Counted from the first letter of the stretch, positions 1 to 13,088 are shown. The stretch: 64,000 nucleotides of DNA from Cylicocyclus nassatus (GCA_958299035.1 CATQJL010000001.1:81655071-81719070); one strand, 5' to 3'. The notes: a model not told the origin generated them from the sequence alone. Program-made: numbers and translations.

Positions 1-1494
1 TAAATAATGCATAGTTTGGTAGCATCACTCAATGTCCAGAGGATTCATTATTTCTCACGTGATGTAAGCAATTCTTCAGAGTGGGCGCGTTGAACTTATT
101 TGCATAGTACACTTTACGGGCTTCAATCCCTTAGGATAAAAACCCTTCTCAATCACACAGCTGCGCACAAAAATGTTGTCCTTTGGGAAACTAGTAGGTG
201 AAAAACAATGAGTTGGACTGAGGGCTTCCTGTTCAAGAAAGTCTTCAGTTCTTTGGACGATCTTTCCTCCGAGGGAGAAGACTGGACGATAGCCATATAT
301 AATTCTGGGTTCACTAAATCGAACCCAGAATGATGGTGTCTCATGCGAATGTTTTTTTAGATCAGATGACATTTTGCAAAAGATGAGCTCTAAAATTAGA
401 GGAATACCATTTTTGAGAACTGGTAAAATTAATCAATTTTTACTCCGTTCACTTCTCAACTTTCAATCTTTTGCAGATTGGTTGCTTGGAAAATGTCTTG
501 GGGAGGGGGAATGACACAGGTTTTATCAAAATAAAGCGCTTTAAAATGTCAATAAAAAATTTCACTGCTGATATCCTTCAAGGTTTTCGGTTATACTAGT
601 TATGTACAAGTCCTACATAATAATTCTAGACATGAGCAAGTTAATTTTTTTATCATATTTAGAAAATTTGCTGTGTTGTTCTGCTTGAGAGCACTGTACC
701 CCTCTTGCCATGCACAATAATGATCGCTCGAATTCAAAAAATGTTTGTAAATAATGATTTTCAAGCTCTGAACTTTGCCCACTATTAGCGTGTGCCCTTC
801 TCATGAGCACCTTAGTGGTAAACCCAAATAATCATGTAATTTTTAATATTAAATCAGAGATCATGATAGAAGCCTTGACAGCACATAAAATCATTTGAAA
901 ACACCAAACGCCCCTGAAACGCTAACTTTGGGATTTGATACAATAATTCGCTAGTTTTCGATAGAATCAGTTTTTGTAATACTATTTCTGCGCACAAAAA
1001 ATTGCAAAATTTTCTTTCAAATAATTAAATAATTGCGAAAGCTCTCTGATCTGTCGATTCTTGTAAAAGTCACCGGAACAAATACGGAACTCGAAAACCT
1101 CATAGTTGTGAAACCAATTTTTGAAAAGGACATTGGAGTCATTACATCCAGCCACACTTCCGCAAAAGTGCAATACTCCCTATCACTTTCAAATGTGTGA
1201 GTAACTCTCCAAAGTTACATCTGCGAACCGCCACTGAGCTTTCATGACCAAAACAATTGGCTCAGGCGGCCTATTCGGAGCTTTTGGCTAATCGAGACTT
1301 TATCTCGGGACGCAGAGCTTCACAGCCAAATACGAACAGGTACGATGACGACAGCGAGGACAGCGTTCTAGTCAGTCGATGGAAAATTGCCAGCAGTTAA
1401 GGGATCCTCCAGGCTTTTTGGGAAGGTAAAATTACCAAAAAAGACGCACTTGGGAACATTTATGATAAAGCGACGATTTTTGGAAATATTCGCT
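1..1494. other. No gene recognised; AT-rich flank
   Basis: Only short open frames occur here and none shows a conserved motif or a convincing exon with splice sites. Near 1213-1235 the reverse strand carries CAGTGGCGGTTCGCAG, resembling the start of a repeat also seen at 44865, so part of the stretch may be old transposon sequence. Confidence 0.5.
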
Positions 1495-1565
1495 AATCTT
1501 CTAAGCGATATTATTCTGGCAGAATCTGCGGCATATTCTGCCAGAATAATATCGCTTAGAAGATT
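1495..1565. repeat. Perfect 31-bp hairpin, 9-nt loop
   Basis: Positions 1495-1525 and 1535-1565 are exact reverse complements, separated by the loop CTGCGGCAT. There is no mismatch over 31 pairs. The sequence could be a small foldback element, a recent inverted duplication or a hairpin RNA. It lies about 400 bp upstream of the first firm GPCR exon. Confidence 0.85.
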
Positions 1566-1973
1566 TTTGCGGACTTAACCTGATTTATGAGGGTAGGGTG
1601 TAATCGTCATTGTCTGCTGGGGTCTTCCAGTATTTGAAACAATTTGGGAATAATTAAACAATAGAGATCAAAAATTCACTTTGAGAGAATACAGAGAGCA
1701 AAATTTATGATTGCATATCTATTTTTATGTTTTTACGCATGTTTTAGACATCTTTAACTAATTTTCTTTTTGTGGGTTGGATAACCACTCTGATCCTAGT
1801 TACTTTAACACCGGCGGAAATGGCAGCATATGAATCGAGTGTAATATACCTCATCCAAAATTTTTTTTTTAACTTGTGGAAATTTTTTCAAAGTCAAACA
1901 GATAATAAATGGTAGAATATTCAAGGAAAATATTGGCTTTTCTCTATCTCTATATAGATAATCTATATTCTAG

Positions 1974-4900
1974 GTAGTCTACTCCTTAGTCTACGCCCTC
2001 ATCTTCATCGTCGGCGTCATTGGCAATGGTCTGCTAATATCATCAGTTCTCTTGCGAAAGCGCTCTACAGTAGCTAATGTATTCCTAGTAAATCTTGCTG
2101 TATCCGACTTGGTAGGCTTATGAATGAAATGATTTTTGGCTTTTATGAGACTCTGACGCGAAATGATGAAACGTTGATTTCAGTTACTATGCATCACTGC
2201 GGTGCCAATTACACCCGTATTGGCATTTATGAAAAGATGGATGTTCGGACTCGTCTTATGTAAAATCGTACCATCGTGTCAGGCAATATCAGGTACGAAA
2301 TCGTTCGCGTTTCGATATAATCTTCAAATTTCAATGAAATATCACGTCATTATCAGTTTCAGAATTAATTTAGCGCCGATGACGCGCAATCTAGTGAAAG
2401 TCTTGAGAAAGATTGATGAAGTTTCGCAACATACTTTTCATTATGACTATAGTAGTTTTTCAAAATTATTTCACTGGGAATTGATTTCAAAACAAAAGTC
2501 GGATGAAAAAAAAATTTAAAAATGGATATCTAACTACGAATTCCTCTTAGTTGGTAGAAGGTGACAAGATCATTCCTTAGGATTCAGTTCTTCAGACTAA
2601 CAAACTTTTTACGAATCAAATTTAGTGATCAGTGTCGCCGAACTTCAAAAGAACGTAATCTAGTGTTTCTGCATTAACAGCTTGTATCGATGCCACCATA
2701 CAACAATGATCTTCGAGGTACCCTAAAATGCGCATGATTTTCTTTGAATGACGAAAATAAGATTCAAAATTTTTGATGCAAGGTCCATGCATCTGATTGT
2801 GAGTAAATGTGACTCGTGTAATAAATGATAACAGATTGAAAAATTTTTGTAAGAATCAAAGTGTCTCAGCGAAGCAGGGTTTCGGTTTGTAACAGCAAAA
2901 TCCTCGATGCCTTTTTTGAATCTACTGACGTTTCTAGCTCTTTACTATGAGCCACTTCACAGCATCTTATAGCTTCATATCATCATTTCTGAGACTGTGA
3001 ATCATATGAAAACACTCGTGAATGTCACATACTAATGCTGCTGTCATATCTGATTAGTATGAAACTGTGAAGCAATATCAAAAATTTTGTAGTCTTGCTT
3101 CGAAACTGATTACGAGCTGTTTATGACCTTTTATGTGAATTTCCAACCTTCCAACTTTCATTGTTGGAATGTGAATGACAGATTGCATGCTTTTATATAG
3201 TAAGTTTGAGGGAACTAAGAAACAGCTATAATTTGACTATTGTTGTTTTAATTTTGGCGCTGACTTATTATTGATGATCGTGATAATTCTGGCGTAATTT
3301 TAGTGTTAATCTCCTCATGGTGTCTCTGTTACATTGCCATAGATCGTTATCGAAGCATAGTGACACCATTGAAGGAGCCATGGAAATTGAAACATGCTCA
3401 GGTGAGAAAATTTGCTCTAAATAAACGCCGTTGTTTGGTCACAAGAATCATGTGTGTACTCCGAGCATGTGCATAATATTTAACACTAGCTGGCTTACCC
3501 GGCTCCGCCGTATGTTCCGAATAGAAAATTCCATTTCTTAACCGATCCGGACCAAACTTGGCACACATACACTTCGGGCGATCAGCATGCTCGATTACCC
3601 CCTGTGCCAACTCCCAGCCCCGTAGCTCAAATTTTGCAAAAAATCGATAAAATCGATATCGATCGATGGCGAAAAGTAGCCTATGACACCCGCCGGGGCC
3701 CGAAGTGTATGTGTGCCAAGTTTGGTCCCGATCGGTACAGAAATGGAATTTTCTATTCGGAACATACGTACAGACAGACATACATACAGACAGACATACA
3801 GACAAACAGACATTCAGCTTTATATATAAGATGCGTACACGTTGCTTCTCTAACATAATACATTCGAATTTTAAATTTTTTTTATTTTTCTTGATTCCTG
3901 AATTTCAGCGACTACTCATTTGCACCTGGGTTATGGCAATGATTACTTCATCACCGCTGTACTTTTCACAATCTCTGAAAACGCTCACTATGGCCAATAT
4001 CACTCTTTGTGGAGAGGTATGTTCGGTTTTCGAAACTTACACTAAAATATTAACCAAACCTTCGAAAGTGCCCAGGAAATATTTGCATCTGATACCTTAA
4101 TTCTGATTGGGGAGGCTTGACTAGCATAATTATGTAGTGCCCAAGCGGAGCTCATACGACTCATTCGCGGCAGAGAAATTCAACTTTCAACCCTCGCCCA
4201 CTACCGTAGTTCGCTGACTGGCTGGTGTGAAAAGGGTACAGTCTGGGCGACATGGCGAGAGTTTTACGTGCATTTCTTAGTCACGAACTAATCATAGGCG
4301 CTGCTGCTTCACTAAATCAGCCTTACCAGTGGTTTTGTTATAAGAAACCTAGGTGCTTAAACTTGCCTGCCCTTAGCATTCAGTTTCTTATTCTCAATAA
4401 CTTTTCTAAATTTGCATTTGAGACGAGAAAGAGTATGCTTTCCATCTCAAGAAGTTCACTTGATTCCAGTTCTGCGGTGAATTCAATTGGGACCAAGAAG
4501 AACACACTAAGCTCGTCTACGGTTTCTCATTACTGGTTGTACAGTTCGTTATTCCTGCACTAATCATGTCATTTTGTTATTGGAAAATTTTACAAAAGGT
4601 AAGTATTATATTATACATAGCTTATGCAGTTGAGGGTTCGCTTAGCCCTATTACAATGGTATATCTCCTTATATCTCCTCAGGTTTATCGTCATGGCCAA
4701 TCTATTTATGGGACACTGAGTAAATATCTAAACTCATTATATTAAACAGATATTGGCACGCGACCGTGCTTGAGTCATGAGTGCATGTTTATCAATTCGT
4801 CATATGATGTGCTATATTTATCGCAAAACCTTCTTGGCATTAGAGAATGTTCAAGCTGAGTCTAAACGAGATCAGCAGTAAAAACTCACTGAAATCTCAT

Positions 4901-7900
4901 AAGCGCATGTGATAACAGTACGTAGATTGAATCGGCTGTGCATGCTTGAGAACTAAAAACGAAAATGTTTGCTGACTGCTGTTTGCTGTTTGCTTTATTG
5001 GAAGATTATCGTTTGATCTCTCAGATGCGGCCTCTTTTCAAAGTAGAAACGAAGACTAATAAGATTTCTGCATTAGCTATTCCATAAACGTAAGAAAATA
5101 ACAAAAAAAAAGGCTTCTAGCATATCGATAACCCTCATACCCATGTTTTGGTGAAAAGTTACATTACGCAGTTACTTTCAATTTGGGTGGGGATTTCTTA
5201 AAAACGAGTCTGACCGTTATTAATTTCAAAATTCAGTGCTTTTTGGCTTGAGTTACGGTAGTAAGCGCACCCATTTCCTGAAAAGTAGGATTTAAAAAAT
5301 GTAATTCACTTCCCTTCTATGATACATACTAAAATAAACCTTTCACTGCGTTTCGGGGTTCCCGTGCCAGCTCCGTTCCAGTGTCGTGTCGGAGCCGACT
5401 ATTACAGCGTCGGACTGCAGAAACGTGCCCTGCATCAATCAAATACTGATGGCACAGTTCCGGCACAGCATTAGCACGGCGCTAGCACAGGCAACTCTGT
5501 AAGCAGCTTTGAAGGCCAAATTCTCTTCCGTAGAGTGGAGGCCATAAAACTCTTGAAACATCAGCTAAATTGTAATACTAGCTGATCTCTCCATAGTTCA
5601 ATCCGCATTTGATTCCTTTGGGCTACCATTATATGCGGTAGAGGAACTCTGACTTTTTTGGATGCATCAAGGAATTATGAAAAGAAAGGCTGTGATGACG
5701 ATGTTGTCGTCAACTCTCGGACGTCACTGAATCACATTGCTGCAATGTCAGTTACTTTCGCAAAAGGTTGATAAGTGGCTAAACGCATTCCGGAAAATGC
5801 TGAGGAATTTTTTCGAACACGCTACGTAATAGCTTGTTATGTCAATCTGCAATATCATTCCTTCTAGACCTTAGGCTTATGACAACAACATGTTTGGTGG
5901 AACTTGCTGTGATACTGGGCGGTATTCAGCAGCAGGGATAAAATAGTATTTAGTATTAAGATCTTGAAATTCAGAAGGTTTTTGAAAATTAAATGAAACT
6001 TACTCACTGAGAAGTGAAACCTGATTCTAACTCTGATTCGTACAAGCAAAACTGAAAAAACAATAAACATTGACGGAAGTGACCTAAAATCAAAGAGGAT
6101 ATGAATGACCTCCGAAGTGAACCATAATTTTTTTAGAAGCTATGAAATCTATGAAATGAGTCTCCATTAGTCGCTAAGAAAGAAGTATAATAACTTATTA
6201 TGTAACATTATGCTGTCCAGCATTTGTGTCGTGGCAGGCCGTTGCAGTGCCATGCTGGTGCCGGCTCTGGCACGGCGCAAGCACGATGCTGGCACAGCGT
6301 TGAACCGGGGTGTCAGTACATGAGCAAGTGGAACTGTCTCAAAAAAAATTTCACTCAAAGTTCCCAATTTTTTGGATGGCTGATTTTGACAGGCGCTTTT
6401 TCCGCTTTCCTCACACTATAATGCTTTCTTTTGCAGGTTCGAGCTGATTGGATAGTCGAAGAGGGTTCTATGTTGACAGCAGCTCAACAAGCTCAGGTAG
6501 GAAAGAATTATCCTCTGTGACTCGAATACGATCCAATTTTTTTATAGACTGCAGTGCGAAAAAGAAGAGTGATGTATGTGCTAATTCTAATGGTTGTGGT
6601 GTTTATGGCAAGTTGGTTACCATTGTCAGCCGTCAACTTGATAAAGGATCTAGAGATTCCTTTGGTGAGTAACCTCTACGTAAATTTCGAAATGAAAAAC
6701 GCAGAAACCTAAATCGAAGAAATTGATTAAACGGAACCGAACTTTTGATAAATCTTTCCCAGTCCAACCACAAGCATATCTGCCAATATGAGTATTCGCA
6801 ACTTTCATAAAGCAACATGCTATATCCTGGTAATAATTAGGTTTCTCCAAGAATTTCCTAGTTTTTTGTCTGTATAAACATTCATTTGAGCACACATGCA
6901 TCTTATTATATCGAAGGTAAATTCGCTTCCTCATCATAGCTACTTCCTTTATCTCTTTGCAAATACGTGGGGTAGATTCTAGAGGAAAAAGAAATCAGGA
7001 ATGAAAAGAATTTGGGAGAATACACGTACAGCTGTCTACCTGAGCTAAAGGAGTCAAAATAGGTAACAAATTTAATGAAATTCGAATTATGTAAAACTGC
7101 AGAAAATTTTTTGGGGTGTAGCTATATCCCATTACAAGCTAGAAAAATCTGGAAAAATTTCCAGAATTTTTTTACAGGGGTGTGACTAGCGCCATTTTCA
7201 TTATCAAGAATTCCCTTCCTCTCCTAGCCCTGAAAAATTTTTTTCGTGAACTAGCAGAATTTGCGGAAATGAGTTCAACTTCCTTATCAGTGGAGGATTT
7301 TAATTTATCCAGATTGTGGTAGGCATGATGGCAATAAGGAATATGGATAATTTTGGCATTGATGAATATTGCTATAAGTCATGACTGAGATTATTTGTGC
7401 CTTGACTTGTGAAGAAAATTAAAAGATTTCTTCATGCTGTACGAGCTAATTCCAACGCACACATAATTTTTTTCTTCTTTTTGTGTAATACCTTAATAAA
7501 ATACATCGTTCCTTATAATAATCTATCCTCAAAGTTCTGGCACCATCGCGCATTCATCTGAATATCAATAGCGCTGCATAGATTGAAATTTCCATTACAT
7601 CATGATGTAGTCTTTACTTGGCTGGTTTCAGATATTAGAACAGATGTACTTCAAACTACTCAATGTACATGCAATCGCAATGACGTCAGTGGTATGGAAT
7701 CCATTGCTGTACTTCTGGATGAGTAAGGTCAGCTGCTGAATCTTTTAGCGATTCGTAATTTGTAGGGTAACAAACATTTTTCAGCGACATCGTCGAGCTT
7801 TGAAGGACGACATGACCTGGCTGACAAATGTTCGAAGGCATACGAATGTTGGAGTACTGTCACGGTTCACACCGTCTCCTTCAGTGTCGCTGGTGTACCG

Positions 7901-9985
7901 ACGGACACTTGAGCGGCATTTAGGCGTCCATAACTTTAGGTGGGAAAGGTTGAACATACTTTAGACTTCACCATAGAAGCACTGCTAGCTCAATTTCCAT
8001 GTATTTCGGGCAACTTGTCCGTAGAATTCCGGGAGAAAAAACACCTACATATTGAAAAAATTTCGCCTTAAACATTAGGAACCCTTATTACTTTTCTGAT
8101 AACTTTTCTGGACTACAGAAATTGAACATTGCGAGATTTTTGTTGAGTATATTCCTATACATCTGCTTGTGGCTATAAGTTTATCTCCTGGATTGGCTCC
8201 AACCGTGTTTCAACACGGATCCACTTTGCTTGTTGAACCGCGGACTACGCGCGGTTAGAAAATGATAATAATTGGTTAATAAGTCTACAAAGTACACGTC
8301 GAAACAACTTTAGCAAGAACCCAAGTAAAGAACATCTCTGGAAAAAGCTCAGTTGGCGCCAGCTTTACGCGCGTCAGTTTAGTGTCAGATCAGATCTGGA
8401 TTGGACCGAATCGGAACATCCTTTTGCATCTGTTGTGCCTGAAAAAGAGAAAAAAATTACTTTTTCGGTTGACGAGCTGTAAGGACATAAATGGGGTAAA
8501 CGCGCGCATAAACGCGCGCAACGTACAGTCTCACAAATCAAGACTACACTATGAAATCGTACTATAATCAACGATGCTTTCGCTATAATATCACGCTTAG
8601 CTTATTTCAAGCGTGGAGTAGCCCAACATTTGTTGATGTTTGTTTGGTTCTGTGCTATTTGGCATATCAAATCGTGCCGAGACATCCTTCTTTGCCATAC
8701 TCCTGCTCCGCATTAATCATTGCCGGGAAAACAACTCGAGCGCATGCAATCAAATTACTCCGAGAGCACATAGGAAATCTTGGGACCATGAGAAGTTTGC
8801 TCTTTTTGGGAAGAGGCATCAAATAGGATCCATATAAAAATTCTTGTACTTGAGCCTACAGGGAAACCATCATAAGTGTAAAAAATTCAATTTGGACAAC
8901 TTTTTTGATTATGATACGAAATATCCGAAAAATGGTTTGTATCTCATTTATCCTCTGTTAATAAGAAATAACTAAAGAAGCATTACTCAACCTTTTTGTC
9001 TATTCTACAGAAAGGCATTAATATCGGAAAATTCCAACTAATGATGCACTTTTGATTGCATTATACTTTCTCACATGTTCTTCTGTTCAGACATTAGCAG
9101 ACCAATTAATACTCAAGCCTTTGTATGTATATTTTATGGAAAATCGAGATCGAGAGGTTCAGAATCAGAGAACAGTAGCACTCAAAAAACGTGTTGACCA
9201 TCTTCAAAACAAAATCCATGTTTTGATGCAAATAAGGGTGTCAGAATTTCTTTTGTTAATGATGATAACAATAAAAGATAATAAATAATAAATAATAAAT
9301 AATAAATAATAAATAAAATAATGGTAAGTAATAATAAACAATAATAAATAATAATAAATAATCAGATGTAGAAGTTAGATCGACCACAACCATCAAGCAA
9401 CTATAATTTTATGACCGCTTGTGTCATAAAAATGATAAACAAGACCTACCATTTTCTTCCTAAAAAAATTGGCTGTAATTGTAAATAATATCTGTGGCTG
9501 TGCTTTTCTCAAATTTCTGTAGGTAAGAGTGGGGGGGGGTCTACGAAAACACTAAACAGTGACATGTTAGTCTTGGCATAACATTGTAGTCGATTACAAT
9601 ACCAAACTTTCTTGTTTTCTACCAGCTTTCCGAAATTATCGCCATGACTCTAATTATAAAGAAAATATTGAACAAAGTTTTGCGGAAAGGAATCTGCTCG
9701 TTTATACTTCACTACTCCAGACGAGGAACGCTTGCGGATCCAACGTGTATGTCTCGAGAACGAGCACAAGCTGATCTGCACTCAAACTGTTTCCTACTCG
9801 TACCACTCATGCCATTATGTCAGTCGGTCTCGCGAAGAAATAGTCATCTTTCCACAGATGATCCAAGGTGAAAATTTTTTTTGAATTTTCACTGCGCTAA
9901 AAATTATGATTTCAGAAGGCCTCTATCCAAGCAAAACAGTAGAAAAACAAGTGCTGCATCGATAGCCATGACCAAAAAGAGGTGA
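1974..9985 (+). CDS. Neuropeptide receptor, class A GPCR (NPY/NPF-receptor-like)
   Basis: A seven-transmembrane receptor of the plasma membrane, expected to bind a neuropeptide and signal through G proteins. I reconstruct 11 exons with GT/AG borders in one frame: 1974-2111, 2184-2292, 3304-3401, 3909-4016, 4470-4598, 6437-6496, 6548-6664, 7632-7727, 7785-7939, 9721-9867 and 9916-9985 (TGA), 1227 nt in total. Hallmarks in order are TM1 GNGLLISS, TM2 NLAVSDL, the TM3 cysteine LCK followed by IDRYRSIVTP (DRY box), TM4 with CTWVMAM, a second-loop CGE, TM5 VVQFVIPALIMSFCYW, TM6 FMASWLPL (SWLP in place of CWLP) and TM7 VWNPLLYFW (NPxxY). A basic tail with WLTNVRRH follows, reminiscent of nematode NPR receptors. 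The N-terminus is not firm: an ATG exon at 1820-1840 (MAAYESS, donor GTAATA) would join in phase. Introns reach about 1.8 kb and hold repeats. The tail exons were copied to 31.9 kb. Confidence 0.93.
3484..3832 (+). mobile_element. Interspersed repeat copy with CAGACA tail (rearranged)
   Basis: It begins CTAGCTGGCTTACCCGGC and ends in a run of ACAGACAGACATACAGACAAACAGAC followed by TTTATATATAAGAT when read as a series of short units. Related copies lie at 41183-41770 and 49740-50251. In this copy the module around GTATGTTCCGAATAGAAAAT also occurs inverted near the 5' end, making a foldback with the module at 3700-3770. It sits inside the third GPCR intron. No coding capacity is seen; the class (Helitron-like, SINE-like or other) is unresolved. 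Confidence 0.7.
5340..5500. repeat. GC-rich repeat fragment in GPCR intron
   Basis: A GC-rich island rich in GGCAC/GTGCC words, including GCACGGCGCTAGCAC, in otherwise AT-rich intron sequence. It shares GCACGGCGC-N-AGCAC with 6216-6330. Both are probably pieces of one short repeat family; no open frame or end structure is clear. Confidence 0.45.
6216..6330. repeat. GC-rich repeat fragment in GPCR intron
   Basis: Second GC-rich fragment with GCACGGCGCAAGCAC and GCTGGCACAGC, related to 5340-5500. It lies about 100 bp upstream of GPCR exon 6 and does not interrupt coding sequence. Confidence 0.45.
9283..9363 (+). repeat. AAT-type microsatellite
   Basis: Imperfect runs of AATAAT and AATAAATAAT over about 80 bp in the last large GPCR intron (7940-9720). 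That intron otherwise shows nothing recognisable beyond short open frames without motifs. Confidence 0.85.
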
Positions 9986-10275
9986 AACCCTGATGGTACT
10001 ACGCTGACTAGATAAAATTGTGGCACTTTTGGTCATATTGACCTAATTGACCACTTTCTATAGGATAATACAGTATTGACTGCTCAGAATTCTGTTGTAA
10101 CATATCTTCCGTGATATTGTCTCATTTTGTGTATGTAAGCATGTAATAGACGACATGTGTGACATTTTGATGAATGTATATGTCCATGTAGATGGATTGT
10201 TTGTTTGTTGTCTCGGTGAATACGCATGCAATAGTCTGGACTGAATAATTACTAGGAGGACAATTCACGCGCATT
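9986..10275 (+). other. GPCR 3' flank, duplicated downstream
   Basis: Noncoding sequence after the GPCR stop. The portion around GTAGACGACATGTGTGACAT (about 10150-10270) recurs at 32590-32714, showing that the downstream duplication included the 3' flank as well as the last two exons. No canonical AATAAA stands out; AATAAT occurs near 10245. Confidence 0.7.
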
Positions 10276-10318
10276 ATTTGGGATTGATGTCTAGGGGACA
10301 GGAATCTTCCAGGACTGT

Positions 10319-10593
10319 AAAGGACCCGTCATACGCTCAAAAGCGCCAGAAAAGTCCAACAAGCTCGATAAAGCTCGCAAAAGCCCATAGAAGCCCAAAA
10401 AGCCCAAAAGCGCCAGGAAGTGCCACTTCCGCGCGCACGTTCTGGCATGTGTGTTGTTTTCGCAACCAAGTATTTTTGGTTCCTTTCTGTCGTCTCCACA
10501 CCAAATAATGTCAGAATTCTACCAAAAGTTCGTTTCTGCATTCCGGCTTTTTCTGGCGCTTTTGGGCTTTGGGCGGAGTGTGATGGGTCCTTA
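10319..10593. mobile_element. Foldback element, about 275 bp
   Basis: The left end reads AAAGGACCCGTCATACGCTC followed by AAAAGCGCCAGAAAAG; the right end carries the reverse complement of the same words (CTTTTTCTGGCGCTTTTGGG ... GATGGGTCCTTAA). The inner part has AAGCCCA repeats. No coding frame is credible. Interpreted as a non-autonomous foldback transposon. Confidence 0.7.
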
Positions 10594-11276
10594 AAAATTA
10601 ACCTAGGTTTCAAAGGCCGGGAGCGAAGAACGGAAAACGCTGCTCTTGCTGCAACGTAAGCACAGTCAAGTTGTCTGAGATAATTTTCCTTATTCATTTC
10701 TGATAAGATCGAAGTCTCCAAAATTTTGCTGCGTGTGTACATCATTGTCTAAGCTTGGTTTTGAGCCCGAATTCAAATCAAAACCGTTCCTTTACATTTG
10801 GAAACTGCTACGTATACCTCCATTTGAGGTGTTTGTGGAATAAAGAAGTAGGACGCTGTCATGGAAAAATGAAAGTTTTCAAAAGCCAGGTTTTGCTCAA
10901 ACGTACAGAAATTTGATTTGGATCAAAAGCATCATCTTAAACAAAATTCATCACTAAGAACAGTACTCTCTGTACAAACACACAATCACATGCAGTCTGT
11001 GTCTTGCAAAACGGATAATGATGCAGTTTACATGAGAGAAAATTGTACTCATTATGATTAGCAAATTTATTTTTATTTTCGGAATTGCTTGGCTAATGAA
11101 ATGTCGCAAATAAAAAGATCAAAAAAGAATTCTCTTCGAAAAATACAGTGTTGACGATTTGGAACGCAACAAAAGTGCATTATACCGGGAAAATTTTTTT
11201 TGAATTCTCCTTGAAATTTTTATGCTTAATGCTCAAGGCTCCCAATAAAATAGAACAATAATGTAGAATCAACATA

Positions 11277-12295
11277 TTAGGTCGTTCCGAAGGTAATGTC
11301 GCTTTTTCAAGTGAACGCTACATTTCGTGGAAGCAATATTTCTAGGAGGTCTTGGTAGCATTCGATGCAGGATTTCATTCTCTTTCTAATGGTCATACGA
11401 GCATTGCACAATAATCGATAAGCTCCAAAAAAATCATCAAAATGCGACTCATGCTTTTTGAGAAGGTCAAGTTTCACAATTTTTCTAAATTTTTACAGCA
11501 ATTCTCCGAAGGAGTCCAAGTAACAGTTGGGTTGAGCAAACCCTATAGGAAACAGCACGATTTTTTTCTACTCTCCATAGCTCGTCGCAATCTTTGTAGA
11601 GATTTTCCAATGGAATCACCGAGTTTTAGCAGGCCTGTCTTAGACATAAATGCATCAAACACCAATAAATTTTCGGATTTTGAGAATTACAAAGGTGGAT
11701 TATGGTTTGTCACTAATTTTGCAAAGCAAATGAGCGCTTACCGCTCCAGATTAGCAACTTTCAGAAATTTCGGGTACGGCCTGTGGCGTCTTGGAAAACC
11801 TAAATTATGATGATTTTATTCCGAAAAACTTCATGAATCGGAAACAAAAAACAACTGGTGGAAAGAGGAGGAGAAGCTGCATTGAATGACACCCGAGTTG
11901 CTTGCCGGTTGTTGTTCTGCGAGGTTTGACTTGACCAAATATGGAATTTGATAGCACTGAAAAATTGATTCTACAAGCTCTAAGAAGCAAACTAAGGAAA
12001 AGAAAAAAATTGTTTTGTGTCCTATAGGGTTTGCCCTATTTATCTGTTACTTGCACATCTCGGAGAATCAGTACAAAAATGTAGAAAAATAGCCGAACTT
12101 GACCATGACAAAAAGCATGAGTCGCAGGTTTTGGTAATTTTTTGAGAGCTCATTGAATATTATGCAATGATATTACAACCTTTAGAAAGAGGAAAAAAGG
12201 CTGCATCGACTGATCCCAAAAGCTCTTGAAAATCTAGGTTCCACGAAATGTGGCGTTCGTTTGAAAAAAGCGACATTACTTTCGGAACGACCTAA
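11277..12295. mobile_element. Mariner-like foldback element, TTAGGTCGTTCC family
   Basis: A 1019-bp element with terminal inverted repeats TTAGGTCGTTCCGAAGGTAA / reverse complement, ending in TA dinucleotides as expected for Tc1/mariner insertion. The inverted similarity extends inward (TTTCGTGG, GCGACATTAC and a subterminal block). There is no transposase, so it is non-autonomous. A truncated relative lies at 61740-62545 and an internal fragment at 30085-30470. Confidence 0.88.
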
Positions 12296-12337
12296 TAAAT
12301 AGGAAAAATAGTTTTTCCACCTTCTTTTCGTGCTGAA

Positions 12338-12499
12338 ATGACCAATTTGATTGGTCCAAACCTGACTTCAACAGAAGTTTCTCGTCTCGCTAATGAACGA
12401 ACTATGCATAGTGTTAGAAGACATCTACCTGATTACTGTGATCAGGAAAAAAAGGTGAAAGTGCATGAGATAAGAGAATTCCTGCAAATTATGGCTTAA
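12338..12499 (+). CDS. Unrecognised short ORF, possible last exon
   Basis: An open frame of 53 codons from ATG to TAA, open upstream through about 12317. It contains MTNLIGPNLTSTEV and ends in EIREFLQIMA. Composition looks protein-like (charged and amphipathic) but I recognise no family. It begins just after the mariner-like element ending at 12295, so it may be the 3' end of a gene cut off by that insertion, or chance. Confidence 0.25.
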   Translation: MTNLIGPNLTSTEVSRLANERTMHSVRRHLPDYCDQEKKVKVHEIREFLQIMA

Positions 12500-12966
12500 C
12501 TCTTCTTGTATTTGTATGATTCATGAGGTTGGCACAAAAAATTCACATCATTTTGAAATTCTCTCCATTCCATGAAATCACTTACCGTGGTATCAGTAAA
12601 GCAAGGAAATCTTGCGCTTTTCAGAACCTGAGGGCTTCTGCATGATTCATGAAAAAAAACATAGTTATTGCTGAATCTCCCAGAACATTTGCTGAAACCC
12701 AATCGTAGTTTGGTTCTTCGTTTTAACTTGATTTTTGTATATAGTAAGACTTCTGCTTGTTGTATGGTTTCACGAATATTTCCAGCGATACTCGCTCTCG
12801 CAACGTATTTTAGTGGATCATCAAGACGCCGTTCCCTCTGCGGTTCATCCCTTGATTCGGTGGTTTCTTGAGACCCAAAACACTGTTCCTTCTTTCCTCC
12901 TTGAATAACATTGAACGTTCTAGAGTCACGTAAAAAAACGTCTTTGTATTGGGCGCCACCCAGCAC
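12496..12966 (-). CDS. Unrecognised 156-codon ORF
   Basis: This is one of the longer uninterrupted frames outside repeats. The protein is basic and charged (RDEPQRERRLDDPLKYVARA in the middle) with four cysteines in its C-terminal half and one nearer the N-terminus. A GTAAGTG word near 12585, read on the minus strand, could be a splice donor that ends an exon early. I know no homologous family. Neighbours are the mariner-like element upstream and a small hairpin at 13055. It may be chance. Confidence 0.25.
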   Translation of the reverse strand: MLGGAQYKDVFLRDSRTFNVIQGGKKEQCFGSQETTESRDEPQRERRLDDPLKYVARASIAGNIRETIQQAEVLLYTKIKLKRRTKLRLGFSKCSGRFSNNYVFFHESCRSPQVLKSARFPCFTDTTVSDFMEWREFQNDVNFLCQPHESYKYKKS

Positions 12967-13054
12967 ATTTCCCTGTCATAGATGACTTTTTGAACTGAGC
13001 GCCTTCCTCCATTTATCATAATCAAATTTTCCTCATCCATTCATTGTTCTCTCT

Positions 13055-13088
13055 GCTTAAAAAAGAGCGATGTGCTCTTTTTTTAAGC
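13055..13088. repeat. Short hairpin with A/T-run stem
   Basis: GCTTAAAAAAGAGC at 13055-13068 pairs with GCTCTTTTTTTAAGC at 13074-13088 around a 5-nt loop, with one extra T bulged. No adjoining gene explains it. Confidence 0.7.

Noticed and set aside
3398..4100. 152- and 131-codon frames around 3.4-4.1 kb
   Set aside because: They run through the CAGACA repeat within GPCR intron 3; only 3909-4016 is a real exon.
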